Source of the DNA: Anthracocystis setariae
Lineage: Eukaryota; Basidiomycota; Ustilaginomycetes; Ustilaginales; Ustilaginaceae
Length of the DNA stretch: 64,000 bases
Assembly (NCBI GenBank): GCA_928724745.1
Contig: CAKMXJ010000019.1
Location: forward strand, 310,001-374,000
Reading direction: 5' to 3'
The stretch's first letter is position 1. Each line of letters opens with the position of its first letter. Positions 61,657 through 64,000 of this stretch are shown one piece after another. The notes beneath the pieces were generated by a model that made no database searches, was not told where the DNA came from, and saw only the letters and a program-made list of their open reading frames with translations. A program made the translations under genes and the position numbers.

Positions 61657-63573
61657 CTATCGATGCCCCCGACGTGGAGGGGTGCGGGGACGGGACTCGT
61701 ATACGTCCGAGTCCACCATCACCACATCCTCGTCGGAGTCCTCCCCGGACTCCCGGCTTCGGTCCTCCGCCCCCGAGGACTCCTCGTCGCGGGACTCACC
61801 CCGGGAGTCTTCCCGGGAGCTCTCCCGACGGCGGGCACGGATCGGGGCCCGCATGTCCCGCACCACCGCCTGAGCTCGGCGGCGCTGGGCACGCCTCTCC
61901 GGTTCGGGAGAGGGAGGGCGAAGTCCGCCCACCGGGAGACGCTTCCCGCCCGTTTGGAAGCTCCCCGGGAGGCGCTTACCCCCCGTCTGAGGAGGGCGCT
62001 TTCCTCCCGTTTGGGAACGGGAGCCACTCGCACGGGAAGTTCGCTCCCGCGTAGGCGTCCCGGGGCGCTGCCTCTTAGCACGCGCCACCTCCGGGGTCGC
62101 CGGGGCATATCCCGGGGAGGGGGGTCCCCGGATCCGGGACGGCCCAGCTTCGGCGTTGCGCCTCGGGGGCGCCGCCGCGCGAGTGGGGGCGGGAGCGGGA
62201 GCAGGGACGGGGGCGGGAGCAGCGGGAGGCACTACCGGGGGCGGGGGAGGAGGCGGGACGCCAAGCTCCTGAGTGATGCCTCCGAAGGCATGACTCACCC
62301 CCTCCACGTAGCGGAGGATATTCTCGTCCCGGTACGACCAGGAGAGACGTCGCTCCGCCCCCACGGCAGCGGTCCGGCGAAGGACCTGTACCAGCGCGGC
62401 GATCACTCCCGCCGCGTGGGATGCCGCCTCCCGGGCCCCGGCCATATGTTGGTCCCCCGGAGCATCGAAGGGACAAACTTGGCGCAGGGCCAAGGGAGCA
62501 TCGGGGATGAGGGTGGTTTGCTTCCACCCCCTTTGACCCCGAGGGGGCCGGGAACCCGGGGCACTGCCGCCAGCACTGGAAGACGCCCCAGCGGGAGACT
62601 CGGGAGCCCGGGGACGACTCCCCGCCTTGGCCTGCCGACGGGCCTCGTACCGAGCACGCGCAGGGGCGTACTCGGCCGCCAGGTACTCCGGGAGGTCCGC
62701 CGCGGAGAACGACGTGAAGGGCATCCCGGGGTTAGGACGTTGACCCCGGGCCCGGAGGACAAGATAGGCTTCCATAAGGAAGCCGCCCTCCTGGCGTCCC
62801 GTGATGTCCGGGACGCGCCCCTGCCAGTCGCAGGGATACCCCGCGGCGTGGCAACGCTCACACGCGGCATGCTGACCGTCCCGGGGGTCCTCCGGACCCC
62901 CGACGTCCCGGTGCGCATAGCCCAGGGAGCACTGCGGGTGGGGTTTCTTTTTGCTGTTGGCGCAAGACCAACAATGCCCGTACCCCTCGGAAGCGGGAGG
63001 GGTACCCCGTGCTCGAACCTCCCGGACAAGCGCCGCCAGCCTACCAGGGTCCCCGATCGGTACACCTGCCCCGGGAGCCGGGGTGGCCGCGACCAAAGAC
63101 CCGGGGGTGGTCCCGCTGGAGGGAACCACCACGCCGCTGGCTTCGCTGCCCGGGAGCCCGGGAGCCTGCTGCCCATCATCCCGGCACGAGGCCGAAGCCT
63201 GTACCGGGGACTCGTCCACACCACTGGCACCCGGGACCAATTCGGGGCCAGCTTCCCCGCGCGGGAGCACGGGGGACTCATCCACGTACAGGGAGACTAC
63301 GTCTCCCTCTTGGGCCACATAGTGGCCCGACTCATCCACACCCTCCGGGGCACTCACGCCCCGGGACTCGTCCACAACCTCCGGGGCATTAGCACCCCGG
63401 GACTCGTCCACAGCCAGTTGTTCGGGGGCGGGGGCAGAACCTCCCGCTACCCCACCGTCGGGGCCACCTCGCCGGGTGGAGGATCGTGTTGCTGTATTAA
63501 ACGGGAAGGCAAAGATGTCAGTCACCGGCCTCACTCTCGTAGTCCGGGTCCCGGAACTATACTTACTACGCAT
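61657..63573 (-). CDS. Antisense accessory gene of the retrotransposon: Zn2Cys6-like cysteine-cluster protein, two exons
   Basis: On the strand opposite to gag-pol, exons 63573-63567 and 63491-61657 give 613 residues. The 75-nt intron keeps the frame open, so the unspliced form (638 residues) is also readable. A TATATAAG box lies 83 bp upstream of the ATG and AATAAA 52 bp after the stop. The protein has an acidic N-terminal region with five VDES repeats (encoded at about 63205-63412). A cysteine cluster follows (codons 62973-62830) with spacing CX2CX10CX21CX2CX6C; its second half, CERCHAAGYPCDW, is very like the second half of a fungal Zn2Cys6 cluster, and the first loop is longer. Next come a probable helical domain (about 62270-62720), Pro/Ala-rich sequence, three QTGGKR repeats (about 61945-62020), and an RS/RE/DS-rich tail. 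A DNA-binding or regulatory role is inferred; no exact family was recognised. Confidence 0.75.
   Translation of the reverse strand: MRSKYSSGTRTTRVRPVTDIFAFPFNTATRSSTRRGGPDGGVAGGSAPAPEQLAVDESRGANAPEVVDESRGVSAPEGVDESGHYVAQEGDVVSLYVDESPVLPRGEAGPELVPGASGVDESPVQASASCRDDGQQAPGLPGSEASGVVVPSSGTTPGSLVAATPAPGAGVPIGDPGRLAALVREVRARGTPPASEGYGHCWSCANSKKKPHPQCSLGYAHRDVGGPEDPRDGQHAACERCHAAGYPCDWQGRVPDITGRQEGGFLMEAYLVLRARGQRPNPGMPFTSFSAADLPEYLAAEYAPARARYEARRQAKAGSRPRAPESPAGASSSAGGSAPGSRPPRGQRGWKQTTLIPDAPLALRQVCPFDAPGDQHMAGAREAASHAAGVIAALVQVLRRTAAVGAERRLSWSYRDENILRYVEGVSHAFGGITQELGVPPPPPPPVVPPAAPAPVPAPAPAPTRAAAPPRRNAEAGPSRIRGPPSPGYAPATPEVARAKRQRPGTPTRERTSRASGSRSQTGGKRPPQTGGKRLPGSFQTGGKRLPVGGLRPPSPEPERRAQRRRAQAVVRDMRAPIRARRRESSREDSRGESRDEESSGAEDRSRESGEDSDEDVVMVDSDVYESRPRTPPRRGHR
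63492..63566 (-). other. Intron of the antisense gene
   Basis: 75 nt read on the minus strand: GTAAGT donor after the seventh coding base, CTGAC branch site, TCTTTGCCTTCCC pyrimidine tract and TTTAATACAG acceptor. Length and signals match the host introns of this window (75-120 nt). The signals exist only in the antisense direction. Confidence 0.75.
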
Positions 63574-63655
63574 GTTGCCAAAAGAATATGTTCCGAGTTG
63601 CAGAACGAGGGGTTGTGGGAGGAAAGAAGGAACCAGGAACGGGAGCGAGACGAGT

Positions 63656-63663
63656 CTTATATA
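63656..63663 (-). promoter_or_regulatory. TATA box of the antisense gene
   Basis: TATATAAG on the minus strand, 83 bp upstream of the antisense ATG. It lies between the gene and the 3' LTR, so the antisense promoter is internal to the element and not in the LTR. Confidence 0.65.
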
Positions 63664-63842
63664 CAAAAGAAAAGTTAGCGCTCAGCCCGCTGCGCACGCT
63701 CCGCCGCGCACGCCCCGCCAGGCACACAAAGCGTCCGTTCCTGACTCCTTTGTTCTCAGCGCGGACCGCGCGTGGTGGGTCCGGGAACCTCCCGGGTGGA
63801 GCTTACGACCCGGGAGAACCAAATAGGCCACGAGGACGTCGG

Positions 63843-63863
63843 CCTTCCCGGGGGGGGGGGTAA
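63843..63863 (+). promoter_or_regulatory. Polypurine tract for plus-strand DNA synthesis
   Basis: A run of G (about 63850-63860) followed by TAA directly precedes the 3' LTR, where the plus-strand primer of an LTR element is expected. Confidence 0.6.
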
Positions 63864-64000
63864 TGTTATGATTGGGATATCGGGAGAGTTAGTGTTTGGT
63901 TTCAGTATTAACATTGACGGGGGTAGTTCCCCCCGATGAAGTCCCGGATCGAGGATCGGGACAGACTGCGGCATCTTCCGGGGGATATCCGGGTGGCCAC
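63864..64000 (+). repeat. 3' long terminal repeat, cut by the window end
   Basis: 137 bp, identical base for base to 56021-56157 of the 5' LTR. About 222 further bases are expected beyond the window. Confidence 0.95.

Larger units (their letters stand above)
56021..64000 (+). mobile_element. Ty3/Gypsy chromovirus-type LTR retrotransposon (right end outside the window)
   Basis: The element starts at TGTTATG (56021). It has a 359-bp 5' LTR, a single gag-pol frame, a chromodomain in the +1 frame, an antisense accessory gene, and the first 137 bp of the 3' LTR (63864-64000). Those 137 bp are identical to the 5' LTR. If the 3' LTR is full length, the element ends about 222 bp beyond the window and is about 8.2 kb. 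It is GC-rich, full of CCCGG/CCGGG, and shows none of the TA-rich decay of RIP. The right flank and target duplication cannot be seen. Confidence 0.95.

Noticed and set aside
61618..63678. A long plus-strand open frame (about 686 codons) between pol and the 3' LTR
   Set aside because: It mirrors the antisense gene and stays open because of the extreme GC content. It has no domain, no splice or promoter signals of its own and no sequence character beyond Pro/Gly/Arg richness. The minus frame has a TATA box, intron, cysteine cluster and poly(A) signal.
1..64000. CRISPR arrays, bacterial operons, riboswitches and rRNA genes
   Set aside because: No regularly spaced repeats with unique spacers, no operon-like gene packing and no rRNA-like sequence were seen. 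All regular repeats are simple microsatellites or transposon ends.

Overview
The window looks like nuclear DNA of a basidiomycete, most probably a smut fungus of the Ustilaginales. The reasons are compact genes with few, short introns of the GTAAGT...CTGAC/CTAAC...CAG type, Ser/Ala/Pro-rich low-complexity tails, pyrimidine-rich leaders, and a eukaryotic gene set including fungus-specific proteins (Bud4-like septation protein, PalC pH-signalling protein, Sld3-like replication factor). The species cannot be fixed from the sequence alone.

Layout. Positions 353-7492: DPH5 (diphthamide methyltransferase, minus) diverges from the glucosidase II alpha subunit (plus), followed by a two-exon gene read here as Sld3-like. 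Positions 8621-15484: a Bud4/anillin-like PH protein and mitochondrial MTO1. Positions 15885-17231: an apparently intact Tc1/mariner element with 27-bp perfect terminal repeats, sitting 183 bp upstream of CCT8 (17415-19082). Positions 19654-34381: a cerevisin-like subtilisin (minus), a 3.8 kb gene-poor gap, the mitochondrial succinate-fumarate carrier (one intron), a four-RRM protein of the Mrn1/Nrd1 type, and transportin/Kap104 (one intron). Positions 35053-45510: a vWA protein, a pinin-domain protein (minus), a Drs2-type P4-ATPase and a large coiled-coil protein. Positions 45613-53735 (minus): PalC and a 1978-residue arrestin-like protein. Most of these are single-copy housekeeping genes with independent promoters; there are no operons.

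Positions 56021-64000 are one Ty3/Gypsy chromovirus-type LTR retrotransposon, cut off by the window end inside its 3' LTR. Its 5' LTR is 56021-56379 (TGTTATG...CATAACA), and the 137 visible bases of the 3' LTR are identical to it, so the insertion is young. One long gag-pol frame carries gag, zinc knuckle, protease, RT, RNase H and integrase. The chromodomain lies in the +1 frame after a C6 run. A 10-base match between the region just after the LTR and an internal LTR site suggests Tf1-style self-priming.

The most interesting structure is between pol and the 3' LTR. On the opposite strand there is what looks like a complete, spliced gene: TATATAAG (63656-63663), ATG (63573), a 75-nt intron with all consensus signals (63566-63492), a 613-codon reading frame with a Zn2Cys6-like cysteine cluster, a stop at 61657 and AATAAA at 61600-61605. 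An antisense accessory gene with its own promoter, intron and poly(A) signal inside a fungal LTR retrotransposon is the main candidate for an undescribed system here.
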